This document shows, piece after piece, positions 8,465-18,502 of a DNA stretch of 64,000 bases. The notes beneath the pieces were generated by a model. That model searched no databases. It saw only the letters and a program-made list of their open reading frames with translations, and was not told the origin of the DNA. Origin of the DNA: Rhodanobacter sp. Root480 (lineage in GTDB: Bacteria > Pseudomonadota > Gammaproteobacteria > Xanthomonadales > Rhodanobacteraceae); contig NZ_LMEX01000004.1 of the NCBI RefSeq assembly GCF_001426645.1, positions 310,492-374,491 on the forward strand. Reading direction: 5' to 3'. The position numbers and the translations under genes were made by a program. Every line of letters begins with the position of its first letter. The first letter of the stretch is position 1.

Positions 8465-10456
8465 CTAAAGCTGCCGTGTCACGCAACAATCGGGCGTGTT
8501 CACCTTGATCGGCACCACCGCTGGTTTGGCCGCGCTGCCGGCGCTGGCCGGCACCGCATGCTGCTCGCTGGTCGGCGGCAACACGTAGCGCTGGTTGAAG
8601 TAGGCCCAGCTCGGCCACAACGCGTGCGCCAGCGCCAGCTTGTCCAGCGTCGGGTCGAGCGGCACCGGGGTAAGCGTTTCGGCGCCCACGTCGTAGTGGA
8701 ATTGCTTCGCGCCCTGGTGCGGCTGCAGCACCACCAGCTGGTCGTATTTCAGGTAACCGTAGTTGTCGCCGTACTGCATGATCGCCCGGTCCGGATAACG
8801 CCGGGTGAGGTCGGCGCCCAGCATCGGGTGCACGCTGCTGATGCCGATCAGCGACAGAAGCGTGGGCGCCAGGTCGATCTGGCTGACGATGTGCTCGTCG
8901 CGCTGCACCGGCACGCCCGCGCCCAGGATCAGCGCGGGAATGTGGAAATGCCGCACCGGCACCAGGCTGGCGCCGAACACGCGGGCGTCGTGGTCGGCCA
9001 CGATCAGGAACACGGTGTGATCCCAGTACGGCGATTTCTTCGCCCGCTCGAAGAACTGCCCGATCGCCCAGTCGGCATAACGCACGGTGTTCTGCACGCT
9101 GGCCGCAGGCTCCGTGGCCTTGATGCGGCCGGCCGGATATTCCCACGGCGTGTGGTTGGAGACGCTGAAGGCCAGGGTGAAGTTGGGTTTGTCGCCGTCC
9201 TGCATCAAGCGGTGATGCAGCTCGTTGAACATGTCCTCGTCGGACGCGCCCCACGACCCCGTGAAACCGGGCTTGATCTCGAACTTCGGCTGGTCGATCA
9301 CCTCGTCGAAACCGTTGCCCAGGAAGAACGACTTCATGTTGTCGAAATGCGCCTCGCCGCCGTAGATGAAGCGCGAGTGGTAGCCGAATTCGCCCAGCAG
9401 GCCGGCGATGGTGAAGAAACCGCGCTGGCTGCGTGGCAGCTTCAGCACCGCCTCGGCCGGCGTCGGCAGGAAGCCCGTGTTGACCGCTTCCAGCCCGCGC
9501 ACCGAGCGCGTGCCGGTGGCGTAGGTACGCGCCAGCAACCAGCCCTGCTTCGACAGCGCATCGAACTGCGGCGACAGCTGCTGCCCGCCCAGCGTGCCGA
9601 TGAACTGCGCGCCCAGGCTCTCCTCCATGATGATCACCAGGTTGAAAGGCTTGGCCGGTTTCGCGCTGGCCTGCTGGCGATGCATGCTGGGATATTTCGG
9701 GTCGAGCATGGGGCCGCTGAAACCCGCCGCCTCGCGCACGATGTGCTGCATCTCGGGCTCGGGCATCTTGCCGTAGACGGCTGCGGCGGAGCGCTCGTTG
9801 CTCATGCCGCGGATCGCGTTGGCCACGTTGTAGAGGGAGTTCAGCGGCAGCGTGTTGACCATGCTGTCGTCGCTGAAGGCCACCATCGACGCGTTGAGCG
9901 GGCGATGCTCCAGCGTGCCGCGCGCCACCAGCAACAGCACGGCAAACGCCACGGCCGTCACCACCGGCCGCCACCAGAGTTTCATGCGCGCATCGACCGG
10001 CTGCGTGCGCAGCCAGCGGAAGCCCCACCAACCCAGCAGCCCCAGCACGACCAGTCCGCAAAACAGCACGCCCTTGTAGCCGTGCCACAACATCGCCGAC
10101 ACCTCGTGCGGGCTGTTGAGGTATTCGATGTAGAGCCGGTTCGGGCGGGTGTCGTATTCCAGGATGAACTGCGGCGTGGACACTTCCAGCAGCACGAACA
10201 GCAGCCACCACACGCGATACCACCACGCGGTGATGCGCGTGGGCCAGGCCAGATGGCCCAGCCATGGCGACAACAGGATGGGAAACGCGCAAACCATCGC
10301 CAGGAAACTCAGGTCGATGCGCCAGCCGCCGAACAGGATCGGCCACAGCCCACCCGCCGGCTGCACCCGCGACCAGAGCCACACCGACAGACCGAGCCGA
10401 CTGAGCGTCAGCAGAACCATGGTGGCCGCAAAAAAGCGCCAGGAAAGCCGTCGCAT
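8465..10456 (-). CDS. LTA synthase-like membrane sulfatase
   Basis: A 663-residue protein beginning MRRLSWRFFAATMVLLTL. About five transmembrane segments occupy the first 190 residues, followed by a large extracytoplasmic alkaline-phosphatase/sulfatase-fold domain: FNLVIIMEESLGAQF, YATGTRSVRGLEAV (candidate nucleophile Thr/Ser), and near the end VFLIVADHDARVFG with the metal-binding Asp-His. This is the layout of LtaS/OpgB-type enzymes, which transfer phosphoglycerol or similar groups from lipid donors onto envelope glycans. In a Gram-negative host the likely target is periplasmic glucan or lipopolysaccharide; the exact substrate cannot be read from sequence. Confidence 0.88.
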   Translation of the reverse strand: MRRLSWRFFAATMVLLTLSRLGLSVWLWSRVQPAGGLWPILFGGWRIDLSFLAMVCAFPILLSPWLGHLAWPTRITAWWYRVWWLLFVLLEVSTPQFILEYDTRPNRLYIEYLNSPHEVSAMLWHGYKGVLFCGLVVLGLLGWWGFRWLRTQPVDARMKLWWRPVVTAVAFAVLLLVARGTLEHRPLNASMVAFSDDSMVNTLPLNSLYNVANAIRGMSNERSAAAVYGKMPEPEMQHIVREAAGFSGPMLDPKYPSMHRQQASAKPAKPFNLVIIMEESLGAQFIGTLGGQQLSPQFDALSKQGWLLARTYATGTRSVRGLEAVNTGFLPTPAEAVLKLPRSQRGFFTIAGLLGEFGYHSRFIYGGEAHFDNMKSFFLGNGFDEVIDQPKFEIKPGFTGSWGASDEDMFNELHHRLMQDGDKPNFTLAFSVSNHTPWEYPAGRIKATEPAASVQNTVRYADWAIGQFFERAKKSPYWDHTVFLIVADHDARVFGASLVPVRHFHIPALILGAGVPVQRDEHIVSQIDLAPTLLSLIGISSVHPMLGADLTRRYPDRAIMQYGDNYGYLKYDQLVVLQPHQGAKQFHYDVGAETLTPVPLDPTLDKLALAHALWPSWAYFNQRYVLPPTSEQHAVPASAGSAAKPAVVPIKVNTPDCCVTRQL

Positions 10457-10570
10457 ACGAAGTCTCCGGTGAAGCCGTGCAGTTTAGCGCAGCGCTACGA
10501 ATGCGCCGCGGGATGCGATCGTTGCGGCGCTGCCGCACAATGACCGCCTAGTCGAACAGGGATGCCACGC

Positions 10571-11170
10571 ATGCTTCAACTCAGCCAGGCCACGCCGATC
10601 GCCACCGGCAAGCACCGGCAGGTGTACCAGCACCCGGAACAACCGGGGCAACTGGTGAAGGTGATCCGCGCCGACCTGATCGAAAACGCCGCGGCGACGG
10701 CCCGGTGGCCGCGCACCGGCCCGTATCGCGGCTACGTGCGCGAGTTCAAGGAATACCTGGCCTCGCGCCACGCCGACCCGGGCCCGACCCCGCTGGCGGC
10801 GGTCATCGGCCTGGCCGACACCGACCTTGGCGTGGGGCTGTTGGTGGAAAAGATCCTCGGCGCCGATGGCGCGCTGGCACCCACGCTGGCAACCTGGCTG
10901 GGCCGCGACGGCTTCACCGACGCGATGCGGCAGGCGCTGGACGACCTGCTCGCCGCACTGCTGCGGCACAACGTGATCGCCACCGACCTGCACGCGTTCA
11001 ACATGGTTTACGGCAGCAACGACGGCACCGCGCCGCGGCTGATGATGATCGATGGCTTCGGCGAGAAAAACATCATCCCGCACCGCTCCATGAGCCGCCG
11101 CCACAACGCCACCGTCAACCGCCGGAAATTCGAGCGGCTGGTGCGCCGTTGCCAGGCCGGCGTGACCTGA
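10571..11170 (+). CDS. YrbL-like (PhoP regulatory network) protein
   Basis: About 199 residues from ATG 10571 (an in-frame ATG also exists at 10562). The N-terminus MLQLSQATPIATGKHRQVYQ and the later segments GLLVEKI, NVIATDLHAFNMVY and MMIDGFGEKNIIP match the YrbL family, a protein-kinase-like fold whose E. coli member is controlled by PhoP. The DLHAFN / IDGFG pair resembles kinase catalytic and metal-binding loops. No activity is established. The gene is divergent from the sulfatase and convergent with the ArnT-like gene. Confidence 0.82.
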   Translation: MLQLSQATPIATGKHRQVYQHPEQPGQLVKVIRADLIENAAATARWPRTGPYRGYVREFKEYLASRHADPGPTPLAAVIGLADTDLGVGLLVEKILGADGALAPTLATWLGRDGFTDAMRQALDDLLAALLRHNVIATDLHAFNMVYGSNDGTAPRLMMIDGFGEKNIIPHRSMSRRHNATVNRRKFERLVRRCQAGVT

Positions 11171-11202
11171 ACGCCACCGGCGTTGCGCGAGGCGCTGCCG
11201 AC

Positions 11203-12891
11203 TCATTGCGGCGCCATCGAACAACCCGGCTTCACCGCCGCCGCGTCGAACAGCCACCAGGCATTGCGGTTGGCCACGCCCAGCCGAACCACCCGCGCCG
11301 GATCCACGCAGGGGCCGAGCGCCTCGCTGTTGACCAGGATCCAGCGCCGCTGCGGCGCCTGCGCCTGCCATGCCAGCGCATCGTGCATCTGCGCCGCCGG
11401 GGGCCGCGAGAAGCCGAATTCCACCGGTGGCCGTCGCGCCTGCAGCAGCAGCTCCTCGCGCCACTGCACCAGCGCCAGCTCACCGTCGGGGCCGATCCGC
11501 TCATCCGCGCTGCGCATCAGCGAGCGCACCGACTGGTTGTCATTGAGCAGCGGGTACGTGCTGACCGGCCAGGCCACCCATGCCGCGCCCAACCCCACCA
11601 GCAGCGCCAACACGCCACGGCGGGGGCGGAACCACGCCGCCGCCAGCACAAACAGCACGCCCACGCCGATCGCGCACCACCACAGCGTGGCGCCACCATC
11701 GGGCAGTTCGTAGCCGGCGGCGATACGCTGCGCGGCACGCGGGTGAGCCGATAACGCCCAGGCACCTGCGGCCAGGAAAACCACGCCCATCAGCACGCCC
11801 AGCGCAAACGCGGCCCGCGAAAACCAGCGCTTGACCAGCAAACCATCCACGAACGGCGCCATCGCCAGCACCACCATCGGCAACGCGGGCAATAGATAGA
11901 TCTCGCGCTTGCCCGAGGGGATGCTGAAAAACAGCAAGGCCAGCAACCACCACGCCAACGGCAGCAATACGCGTGCCTCGCGGCCGCGCAACGCGTCGCG
12001 CCACGCCGGCAACAGCAGCGGGATCAGCAGGCAAACCGGAAACCAGTCGCGCGCCATCACCAGGAGGAAGAACCAGGCCGGCTCCGCATGCGCCCATGAA
12101 TTGGCGTAACGCTGGGCGGTCTGGCGAAACAGCAGATCCTGCACGTAGGCGATATATTCGGGGGTATTGAAGCCGTAGGCCGCCACCAGCATCGGCACCA
12201 GCCACAAGCCGATCGGCAGCAGGAACGCCAGCGCACCCGCGGCCCAGCGCCAGCCATCGCCACGGGTTTGCGTCACCCCCGGCCAGTGCCGCAGCCGCGC
12301 AAACAGATACGGCAGCAGCATCAGCAGAACCAGCACGCCGACACCCTTGGTGATCACGCCCAGCCCCGCCGCGAAGCAGCCCAGCCAATACGCGCGCCAG
12401 TCCGGGCCGCGCAGGCAGTGCACCAGCAGGCCGGCATTGCCAATGGTTACCCAGAACAGCAGCAGCGGGTCGATCTGCGCGTGCTTGATCACATCCACAA
12501 ACTGGATCGCCGCCAGTAGCAGCACCGCCGCCAGCAAACCGATGCGCGCATTCCACAGCCGCCGCCCTGTGCGATAGACCACCAGCAGGCTGCCCAGCCC
12601 GGCCAGCAGCGAGGGCAACAGGAAGGCACCGCGCCAGCCGCCGGTGAGCCAGAAGGTGATCGCCTCGCACCACATCAACAGCGGCGGCTTGTCCGAATAC
12701 AGCTCGATCCCGCGATGCGGGAACAGCCACTGCCCGGATGTCAGCATCTGGTGCGCGACCAGCGCGAAGCGCGGCTCATCCGGCGGCCACGGGTCGCGCA
12801 GCCCGATGCCCGCGGCCAGCACCACCAGCGCCACCGCCATGAACCACCAGAACATGCGCCGGGCACGCGTATCGTCGTCGATCGTTGTCAT
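11203..12891 (-). CDS. ArnT/PMT-like glycosyltransferase (GT39/GT83 type)
   Basis: A 562-residue polytopic membrane protein. The first periplasmic loop carries the catalytic-type motif RDPWPPDEPRFALVAHQML, as in ArnT and protein-O-mannosyltransferase relatives; SDKPPLLMW and about a dozen hydrophobic helices follow. Such enzymes use polyprenyl-phosphate-linked sugars as donors and modify lipid A or other envelope molecules on the periplasmic side. ArnT itself adds aminoarabinose to lipid A. Without the arn biosynthesis genes nearby, the sugar and acceptor remain open. Confidence 0.85.
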   Translation of the reverse strand: MTTIDDDTRARRMFWWFMAVALVVLAAGIGLRDPWPPDEPRFALVAHQMLTSGQWLFPHRGIELYSDKPPLLMWCEAITFWLTGGWRGAFLLPSLLAGLGSLLVVYRTGRRLWNARIGLLAAVLLLAAIQFVDVIKHAQIDPLLLFWVTIGNAGLLVHCLRGPDWRAYWLGCFAAGLGVITKGVGVLVLLMLLPYLFARLRHWPGVTQTRGDGWRWAAGALAFLLPIGLWLVPMLVAAYGFNTPEYIAYVQDLLFRQTAQRYANSWAHAEPAWFFLLVMARDWFPVCLLIPLLLPAWRDALRGREARVLLPLAWWLLALLFFSIPSGKREIYLLPALPMVVLAMAPFVDGLLVKRWFSRAAFALGVLMGVVFLAAGAWALSAHPRAAQRIAAGYELPDGGATLWWCAIGVGVLFVLAAAWFRPRRGVLALLVGLGAAWVAWPVSTYPLLNDNQSVRSLMRSADERIGPDGELALVQWREELLLQARRPPVEFGFSRPPAAQMHDALAWQAQAPQRRWILVNSEALGPCVDPARVVRLGVANRNAWWLFDAAAVKPGCSMAPQ

Positions 12892-13085
12892 TCTTCAGTC
12901 CGTTGTCTGCGCCGGGACTCTAGCAAAAAGCCGGCGCGTACCTGGCCGGGACGTCCAGGCGTGGGAAGCAGCAGTGTGCAACGGCGACGTTAGGATCGGC
13001 TTAGGCCGCCACCGGCGGTGCGGCAGGCTTTCCAATCCCGCCCGCACGCGCAACCATAGGCATCCTCCTCCCGAGACGTGCCCCC

Positions 13086-13619
13086 ATGAGTGTTTCCGAC
13101 GACGACTACGATGCGGACGACGCGTTCGACGACATCGAGGATGCCTCCGTGGAAACGCTGGTGTGGCAGCTGCTGCAGCTGATCAACCCGGGCGACGAGG
13201 ACACCGCGTTGCAGCAGTTCGACGATTACCGCGAGACAGTGGCGTCGATGGCCGAGGACAGCTACGAGCCGGTCCACATGGTCGCCCACGTGATCGACTG
13301 GCGCTCCGGCTTCCACATCGACGTCGGCGATTCGCGGGCGCTGGTGCAGGTGATCGACGAGTTGTGCGCCCGCTGGAACCTGTCGATCGACTGGAACGGC
13401 GACCCGGCCGATGACGACTTCTTCGAGGACATGGATGGCGCCTCGCTGCTGGGCACCGCCTACGACTGCCTTGCCGAACATGGCTACACGCTGTGGGCGT
13501 GGGAGGCCGACAACGACAGCCACGCCGGCTGGATCACGCTGACCCGCGACGCGGAGCCGATGCGCGAACTGGCCACCGCGCTGGGCATCAACCTGCGCCT
13601 GGGCAGCGAAGTCAGCTGA
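13086..13619 (+). CDS. DUF6630-like acidic protein
   Basis: 177 residues with a very acidic N-terminus (MSVSDDDYDADDAFDDIEDA). The middle (HMVAHVIDWRSGFHIDVGD, LCARWNLSIDWNGDP) and the C-terminal LWAWEADNDSHAGWITLTRD recall the DUF6630 family found in xanthomonads and relatives. No signal peptide or membrane helix is present, so it is probably cytoplasmic. Its last 8 bases overlap the end of the convergent cyclase gene. Function is unknown and the family name is from memory. Confidence 0.75.
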   Translation: MSVSDDDYDADDAFDDIEDASVETLVWQLLQLINPGDEDTALQQFDDYRETVASMAEDSYEPVHMVAHVIDWRSGFHIDVGDSRALVQVIDELCARWNLSIDWNGDPADDDFFEDMDGASLLGTAYDCLAEHGYTLWAWEADNDSHAGWITLTRDAEPMRELATALGINLRLGSEVS

Positions 13620-15381
13620 CCCGATCGGCGGCGTCCGCAGGCGGTGCGCGATCGATCGCGCGCCGCTGGTAAAGCCGCCGATCCGCCTCGCCCAGCCCGT
13701 CGGACAGCGACACGCCGTGGCCGAAACTGGCCGCGCCCAGGGTGAATCCGATCGGTGCGGAGGCACGGTCCGCTTCGAGCTCGCGCGCCACCCGCGCGGT
13801 TGCCTCGTCATCCGCGCCGCGCAGCAACAGCAGGAATTCATCGCCGCCCAGCCGTACCACCGGGTCGTCGCGCCGGGCATGGCGAAACAGGAACCGGGCC
13901 ATCGCCACCAGCACCTCGTCGCCGCGCTGATGCCCGTACTGGTCATTGACCTGCTTGAAGTGATCCAGGTCGATGGTGATGCAGCCCCACGCCTCGGACG
14001 CGAACGCAGCGGACAGGTTGTCCAGGTGACGGCGGTTGAAGCACTTGGTGAGCGGGTCGCGGGTGGCCTCGTCCCACAGCCGCAACTCCTGCTGGTAGCG
14101 CTCGGTGATGTCCAGTGCATGCCCCAGCACATAGGGCTCGTCGCTCTGGTCGTCCAGCACGCTCTGGTATTGCCACACGCGCCGGCCGCCGTCCTTGGCA
14201 ACCAGTTCCAGCATGCCTGCGTGGCGATCCTTGGTCATCAACTGCAACAGGTAGCTGTGGAAGGCGGCATGCCTTTCGACGGGGATGAAATCGGTCAACG
14301 GCCGCCCCAGCAGTTCGCCCACGGAATAGCCCAGCGACGCCGCCGCGGCGGGGTTCACCGACAGCAGCACGCCTTCGTAGTCGTGCGTGCAGATCAGGCC
14401 CAGGCTGAACTCGAACAGCTTGCGGAAGCGGCGGTCGCTGGCTTCCAGCGCCGCCACGACACGCCGACGGATGGAAATGTCCTGGACCACGCCCACCAGC
14501 CGCGCGGGTGCCGGCTGCATCTGTGCAAAACCGATGGTACGCACCCATATATTGCGGCCCTTGGCGGTAAGCATGGGCAACTCCATGTCCCAGCTTCCAT
14601 GTGACCCGATCATGGCCGCCTTTACGGCCAATTCGATCTTTGGCCGGGCTTCTGGCGTGTAATAGTTGAACGCCTCGATCAAGGTCGGGCGATGGCCCGG
14701 CGGCATGTCGTGGACGGCGCAGGTTTCATCGGACCAATGGATCTGTTTCGTGTCCAGATCAAGCGACCACCGCCCCGATCCCATCAGCTTGTCGGTGCGG
14801 GCGACCAGTACGGCCGCCGCTTTCGCCGCCTCCAGGCGCGAAACGGCGTCCTCGCGTTGGCGTTGTTGCGCGGCCTGCTGCTGCAGCGTCCGCATGCGCA
14901 ACTCCAGCGCCTCGGTCACCGCCGCGGCCAGCGCTGCCAGTATCCGACGCTGCCCGTCATCCAACTTGCGCGGCGTGCGATCAAGAATGCACAGCGCACC
15001 GACACGAACACCGTCGTGCAGCGTCAATGGCATCCCCGCATAAAAACGGATACCCGGATACCCCGTCACCAGCGGGTTCTCGGCCCAGCGCGGATCGCTG
15101 CTGGCATCAGTGACTTCCATGAGCTCGGGACCGAGGATGGTCTGCGCACAGAACGCCACGTCACGCGGCGTCTCGCGCGTGCCGGCGAAACCGATGTTGG
15201 CCTTGAACCACTGGCGCTCATTGTCGATCAGGGTGATCAGCGCGATCGGTGCGCCAGTCGCAATGGCGGTGCTGCGGGCCAGCGCGTCGAACAGCGGATC
15301 GGCCTCGGTATCCAGTGCCGACAAGGCCACAAGCCGCTCCGCGCGATCGTCTTCTGCCGCAGGTTGGGGAGCGTCGGTCAT
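13612..15381 (-). CDS. Diguanylate cyclase with GAF and PAS sensory domains
   Basis: The chosen ATG at 15381 (MTDAPQPAAEDDRAERLVAL) gives 589 residues. The order is a GAF domain (about 20-170, with PIALITLIDNERQWFKA), a coiled linker, a first PAS region (HDMPPGHRPTLIEAFNYYT), a second PAS (FRKLFEFSLGLICTHDYEG) and a C-terminal GGDEF domain. The active site reads GGDEF at 512-516 and an inhibitory RxxD site (RRDD) precedes it by five residues, so it should be an active, product-inhibited c-di-GMP synthase. It lacks membrane helices and is a soluble sensor. The long open frame upstream of 15381 lacks family similarity. Confidence 0.92.
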   Translation of the reverse strand: MTDAPQPAAEDDRAERLVALSALDTEADPLFDALARSTAIATGAPIALITLIDNERQWFKANIGFAGTRETPRDVAFCAQTILGPELMEVTDASSDPRWAENPLVTGYPGIRFYAGMPLTLHDGVRVGALCILDRTPRKLDDGQRRILAALAAAVTEALELRMRTLQQQAAQQRQREDAVSRLEAAKAAAVLVARTDKLMGSGRWSLDLDTKQIHWSDETCAVHDMPPGHRPTLIEAFNYYTPEARPKIELAVKAAMIGSHGSWDMELPMLTAKGRNIWVRTIGFAQMQPAPARLVGVVQDISIRRRVVAALEASDRRFRKLFEFSLGLICTHDYEGVLLSVNPAAAASLGYSVGELLGRPLTDFIPVERHAAFHSYLLQLMTKDRHAGMLELVAKDGGRRVWQYQSVLDDQSDEPYVLGHALDITERYQQELRLWDEATRDPLTKCFNRRHLDNLSAAFASEAWGCITIDLDHFKQVNDQYGHQRGDEVLVAMARFLFRHARRDDPVVRLGGDEFLLLLRGADDEATARVARELEADRASAPIGFTLGAASFGHGVSLSDGLGEADRRLYQRRAIDRAPPADAADRVS

Positions 15382-15588
15382 GCACGGATCCTTGGAAACT
15401 GCCCAGCTCACCATGCCACATCGTGGCCTTACGGAGCGTGACCGGTGCGTCAACCCGTGCCGGTGTTTCGCGTCTCGACACGACCACCCGGGTGAAAACG
15501 GGTTCACCCGGCTCGTGATGCAGTCAGCCACGAACCGGAGCCCCGGCCAACAATGGAATAATGGCGCTCCCCCGTACCCGCTTCGACC

Positions 15589-16131
15589 ATGCACGACACG
15601 CCCTACTTCCTGCCCTGCCACGCCATCGCCCATGCGCGGTCACCGTATACGCAGCGCATCGACGCGCCCCACCAGTCCACCGTAGTGGCGGGCACGGCCA
15701 CGGCGGTGGCGGCCGAGGCGGTGATCGAATTCGTCGAGGGTTTTCCGGCAGCCGCGTTTCGCGACCTGGCCGGGTTCGAGCGCATCTGGCTGGTGTTTGC
15801 CTTCCATCGCAGCGAGGGCTGGAAGGCCGAAGTGAAACCACCGCGCGGCGGTGGCAAGCGCAGCGTGCTGGCCACCCGTTCACCGCACCGGCCCAACGCG
15901 ATCGGGCTATCGGCCGTGGAATTGGTAGCGGTGGAAGAAACGCGGCTGCGCGTGCGCGGCATGGATCTGCTCGACGGCACGCCGATCCTCGACATCAAAC
16001 CTTACGTGCCCTACGCCGACGCCTTCCCCACGGCGCGCGCGGGATGGATCGACGCCATCGACGCGGCCCAGGGCCGGCAATCCGCGCCCGGACCGCGGCG
16101 TCCGCGCAAGACGCCGCCGCCCGCCTCGTAG
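15589..16131 (+). CDS. trmO: tRNA (N6-threonylcarbamoyladenosine-A37) methyltransferase TrmO
   Basis: 180 residues of the TsaA/TrmO family. The signature RSPHRPNAIGLS and the segments GFERIWLVFAFHRSEGW and LDGTPILDIKPYVPYAD are all present. TrmO uses S-adenosylmethionine to methylate t6A37 in certain tRNAs, improving decoding. E. coli TrmO is longer (about 235 residues) because of a C-terminal extension that is missing here; shorter forms are common in other bacteria. The gene is divergent from the diguanylate cyclase. Confidence 0.93.
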   Translation: MHDTPYFLPCHAIAHARSPYTQRIDAPHQSTVVAGTATAVAAEAVIEFVEGFPAAAFRDLAGFERIWLVFAFHRSEGWKAEVKPPRGGGKRSVLATRSPHRPNAIGLSAVELVAVEETRLRVRGMDLLDGTPILDIKPYVPYADAFPTARAGWIDAIDAAQGRQSAPGPRRPRKTPPPAS

Positions 16132-16147
16132 CTCGCGCCGCCGCGGG

Positions 16148-18502
16148 TTACGGTTGGTAAGCGCTCATCGACGCGGGCCGCGCCGAAATAGCGGTGCCCC
16201 AACGTTTGTCGGGCTGTGCCTGCATGCTGAAATGCAACTCGCCGCCGGCAACAATCTCCGCATGACGCAGGAACGTGCGCGTCAGCGGTTTGCCGTTGAG
16301 CGTCACTGCGCCCACGTAGGGGTGGGCATCATCCAGCGGCGAGGCGCTGACCGTGAACGTGCGGCCGTTGCCGACATGCAGGCTGGCACGCGCCACGAAG
16401 GGACGGCCAATCGCGTATTCATCGCTACCAGGCGTCACCGGATAAAAGCCCAGCGCGGTGAACACGTACCAGGCCGACATCTGGCCCAGGTCGTCGTTGC
16501 CGCTGAGGCCGTCGGGCCGCGCCGCGTACTGGCTGTCCATGATCTGCTTCAGCCGCGCCTGCGTCTTCCACGCTGCGCCGGCGTAATCGTAGAGATAGGC
16601 GATGTGGTGGCTGGGCTCGTTGCCGTGGGCGTACCAGCCGATCAGGCCGGTGATGTCCTCCACGTGCTTGAAATGCGCGGGGTCGACCTTGGCGTCGAAC
16701 AGGGCATCGAGCTTGGCCACGAATTTTTCATCGCCGCCCATCGCACCGATCAGGCCGGCCACGTCCTGCGGCACGTACCACGAGTATTGCCAGGCATTGC
16801 CCTCGGTGAAATCGCTGCCGTAGCCCGCCGCGGTGGGATCGAACGGCTCGCGGAACGTGCCGTCGGCGAGCCGGGCGCGCATGAAGCCGGTCTGCGGGTC
16901 CCACGCGTTCTTCCAGTTGCCGGCGCGCTTTTCGAAGGTGGCGGCGATGTCGGTCTTGCCCATCGCCTTCGCCATCTGCGCCAGCGACCAGTCGTCGTAG
17001 GCGTATTCCAGCGTCTTCGAGGCGCCTTCGGGCTCCTTGTCGATCGGTACGTAGCCCAGCTTCATGTAATCGGCCAGGTCGCCGTAGGGGCCGTAGCTGG
17101 CGCTGGCCACCATCGCGTCCAACGCCCTGGCCGCATCGAAGCCACGCACGCCCTTGATGTAGGCGTCGGCGATCACCGGCACCGCGTGGTAACCGATCAT
17201 GCACCACGTCTCCAGCCCCTGGTACGCCCACACCGGCAGGATGCCGAACGGGCTGGCCTCGCGCGCAGCGATCAACGAGCGGATGAAATCGGTGCTGCGC
17301 GCGGGATGCAGCAGCACCATCAACGGCTGCTGCGCGCGATATACGTCCCACAGCGACCAGGTGGAATAGAACTCGAAATCCCTGGCGCGGTGCACCGCGT
17401 GATCCGGTCCGCGGTAATCGCCATTGACGTCCATGCTCAGCGTCGGCGACAGCATCGCGTGGTACAGCGCGGTGTAGAACTGCGTTCTGGCGGTCTTCGG
17501 CGCATCGATGTCGACCACCGCCAATGCCTTGGCCCAGGCGGCTTTCGCCTCCGCGCGGCGGGCGTCGAAATCCCAACCGGCGCCATCCTTGTCCAGATTG
17601 GCGACCGCGTTGGCTTCGCTCACCGGCGAGATCGCCACCTTCACCTCCAGCGGCTTCTTCAACGCGCCGAAATCGAACACACCGACCAGCGCGCGGCCGT
17701 TCTGCGCATCGCGGTCCACGGGTTGGTTGCCCGGCCCCTTGAAGCCCTTGTAGACGACATCGGTTTCGCGATCGAGCAACTGGCGTGAGGTCATCGGCTG
17801 CGAGAAACGCATGGCAAAACACAGCTCCCGCCCCGGTGCCCAGCCGCGCGTGGTGCGGCAGCCGGTGACCGTGCCGTCGTCGTGCACGCGCAGGTTGGCC
17901 CACAACACCTTGCCGTCGTAGTCGTAGATGCTCGGGCGCAGGTCCAGCAACACGTGCGCCGGCTTGCTCACCGGGAAGGTGTAGCGATGCCAGCCGACCC
18001 GGCGCCCGGCGGTGAGCTCGGCGCGCACGCCGTAATCGCTCAGCGTCACCGCGTAATAGCCGGCCTGCGCCACCTCGCTGTCATGCGAGAAGCGCGAGCG
18101 ATAGCCGCTGCCCGGTTTGGCCGGGTCGCCCGGCTCCAACCGCACCTCACCGGCGATCGGCATCAGCAACACGTCGCCCAGATCCGAATGGCCGGAACCG
18201 GAAAAATGCGTATGCGAAAAACCCATGATGCTGCTGTCGCCGTACTGGTAACCGGCGGCCCATCTGTACGCATGCTTGAAATCCGGCATCGCCGTGTCCG
18301 GGCTTAGCTGGATCATGCCGAACGGCACCGTGGCGCCGGGAAATGTGTGGCCGTCGCCGCCGGTGCCGATGCGTGGATCGACTGACGACCAGGCGTCGGT
18401 GCCCACATCCGCGGCATGCGCGGCGCACATGCCGGACAGGGTCAGCAGGGCGATGGCGATCCGGCGCCCATGGCGGCGGATGAAGATTCTGGTTGACGAC
18501 AT
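16148..18502 (-). CDS. GH92 family alpha-mannosidase, exported
   Basis: The ATG at 18502 gives 784 residues with a signal peptide (RIAIALLTLSGMCAAHA). The N-terminal domain has the GH92 hallmark DPRIGTGGDGHTFPGATVPFG in shortened form (IGTGGDGHTFPG), followed by GFSHTHFSGSGHSDLGD. Later conserved stretches include FYTALYHAMLSPTLSMD, EGNAWQYSWYVPQD and LSGNDDLGQMSAWYVF. GH92 enzymes are calcium-dependent exo-alpha-mannosidases that trim N-glycans or mannans in the periplasm. It lies just downstream of the TonB receptor on the same strand, so the mannoside imported by the receptor is the likely substrate. Confidence 0.94.
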   Translation of the reverse strand: MSSTRIFIRRHGRRIAIALLTLSGMCAAHAADVGTDAWSSVDPRIGTGGDGHTFPGATVPFGMIQLSPDTAMPDFKHAYRWAAGYQYGDSSIMGFSHTHFSGSGHSDLGDVLLMPIAGEVRLEPGDPAKPGSGYRSRFSHDSEVAQAGYYAVTLSDYGVRAELTAGRRVGWHRYTFPVSKPAHVLLDLRPSIYDYDGKVLWANLRVHDDGTVTGCRTTRGWAPGRELCFAMRFSQPMTSRQLLDRETDVVYKGFKGPGNQPVDRDAQNGRALVGVFDFGALKKPLEVKVAISPVSEANAVANLDKDGAGWDFDARRAEAKAAWAKALAVVDIDAPKTARTQFYTALYHAMLSPTLSMDVNGDYRGPDHAVHRARDFEFYSTWSLWDVYRAQQPLMVLLHPARSTDFIRSLIAAREASPFGILPVWAYQGLETWCMIGYHAVPVIADAYIKGVRGFDAARALDAMVASASYGPYGDLADYMKLGYVPIDKEPEGASKTLEYAYDDWSLAQMAKAMGKTDIAATFEKRAGNWKNAWDPQTGFMRARLADGTFREPFDPTAAGYGSDFTEGNAWQYSWYVPQDVAGLIGAMGGDEKFVAKLDALFDAKVDPAHFKHVEDITGLIGWYAHGNEPSHHIAYLYDYAGAAWKTQARLKQIMDSQYAARPDGLSGNDDLGQMSAWYVFTALGFYPVTPGSDEYAIGRPFVARASLHVGNGRTFTVSASPLDDAHPYVGAVTLNGKPLTRTFLRHAEIVAGGELHFSMQAQPDKRWGTAISARPASMSAYQP

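Noticed and set aside
7517-10543. Plus-strand open frame of 1008 residues over hrpA start, dps and the sulfatase
   Set aside because: It crosses three real genes and a terminator in another frame and has a shadow-type composition (repeated Arg, Gln, His).
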